A stretch of DNA of 64,000 nucleotides from an uncultured Ferrovum sp. (GTDB taxonomy: Bacteria; Pseudomonadota; Gammaproteobacteria; Burkholderiales; Ferrovaceae). Below the pieces are notes generated by a model. It made no database searches and was not told the DNA's origin. It worked only from the letters and a program-made list of their open reading frames with translations. The DNA lies in NCBI GenBank assembly GCA_903909215.1, contig CAIVUX010000024.1, forward strand, positions 1 to 64,000. Reading direction: 5' to 3'. The position numbers and the translations under genes are program-made. Below, one piece after another: positions 63,698 to 64,000 of the stretch; the stretch's first letter is position 1; every line of letters starts with the position of its first letter.

Positions 63698-64000
63698 CTA
63701 CTGATGCTTCCACAAGCATTGTCCCTTGCTGGCTTTGTCGATGCTCTCCAACTGTTGCATATGCTGGTCTAATTCATCCACGCTGGCATACACTATTTTC
63801 AAGGATTTTCCTGGGCGCAAACTGAGCGTCACGCGCTCTCCTGTGGCTTGAGGATTGGACGCTTCCTCTTCCATGAGTAAGTTTTCCTGACCACGCGTCA
63901 TGGCCAGGTACACATCTCCCAATAATTCCGCATCCAATAAGGCGCCGTGAAAGGTGCGTTTGGAGTTATCGATGCCATAGCGCTCGCACAGCGCATCCAA
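63698..64000 (-). CDS. dnaQ: DNA polymerase III epsilon subunit, C-terminal part
   Basis: The last 100 residues of a minus-strand gene that continues past the window end. LCERYGIDNSKRTFHGALLD and AELLGDVYLAMTRGQ match the third exonuclease motif of DnaQ (catalytic His and Asp); the remaining tail is the linker that binds the alpha subunit. Proofreading 3'-5' exonuclease of the replicase. The catalytic Asp-Glu motif is outside the window. Confidence 0.9.
   Translation of the reverse strand: MDALCERYGIDNSKRTFHGALLDAELLGDVYLAMTRGQENLLMEEEASNPQATGERVTLSLRPGKSLKIVYASVDELDQHMQQLESIDKASKGQCLWKHQ

Overview
The window reads as a continuous piece of a Gram-negative proteobacterial chromosome, most probably a betaproteobacterium. 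Supporting signs are the block thrS-infC-rpmI-rplT-pheS-pheT-ihfA-merR-tRNA-Pro, the surE-pcm-nlpD and hom-thrC pairs, an RnfB-like ferredoxin next to nth, a Bpt-type leucyltransferase and a DUF1841 protein. Outer-membrane genes (mlaA, an RND efflux tripartite set, a NodT-type outer membrane factor) confirm a diderm. The genus cannot be fixed from the sequence alone. Coding density is very high: genes often overlap by 1-4 bases and no gene-free stretch exceeds 300 bases. There is no phage, insertion sequence, CRISPR array or rRNA.

Layout. 1-3.2 kb: an exported fumarylacetoacetate-hydrolase-like protein, a decayed TauE-type transporter and a sodium/solute symporter. 3.2-6.4 kb: biotin genes bioF-bioA-bioD. 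6.4-7.2 kb: fpr. 7.2-17.2 kb: one long minus-strand run, typA-rmuC-(mobB-moaD fusion)-moaE-RND efflux pump. 17.3-21.4 kb: arnD, peroxiredoxin, PhoH/PIN ATPase, lplT. 21.4-23.2 kb: tsaB-rimI-uracil DNA glycosylase. 23.4-25.4 kb: ompR-envZ. 25.4-32.8 kb: YoaA-type helicase, mgtA with a structured leader, clpB with a clear heat-shock promoter. 33-38 kb: mlaA, an acetyltransferase, thrC, hom, an Mth938-type protein, a histone-deacetylase-like amidohydrolase. 38-46 kb: Pat-type protein acetyltransferase, nlpD-pcm-surE, lpdA-aceF, a TlpA-type thioredoxin. 46-54 kb: the translation block with tRNA-Pro(GGG) and tRNA-Val(GAC). 54-64 kb: basic amino acid decarboxylase, acyl-CoA ligase, then moaA-(mobA-moeA fusion)-bpt-pyrD-ferredoxin-nth-DUF1841, and the 3' part of dnaQ.

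Working together. Molybdenum cofactor genes occur at two sites, and both carry a gene fusion: MobB-MoaD beside MoaE, and MobA-MoeA beside MoaA. Biotin, threonine, pyrimidine and Moco biosynthesis together with pyruvate dehydrogenase E2/E3 suggest a biosynthetically capable aerobe or facultative organism. Envelope upkeep is represented by MlaA, LplT, ArnD, NlpD and EnvZ/OmpR.

Most unusual features. A 13-base near-palindrome, GGGGTCAGACCCC, is dispersed at nine loci, usually as an inverted pair. It lies both between genes and inside the reading frames of bioF, the outer membrane factor, the uracil DNA glycosylase and pheT. Other second-look items are a four-cysteine insertion in threonine synthase, a Pat acetyltransferase whose ATP-grasp domain looks deleted, an AUC start codon for infC, and an mgtA leader with a hairpin against the ribosome binding site. 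I did not find a clearly new multi-gene system; most of the window is housekeeping.
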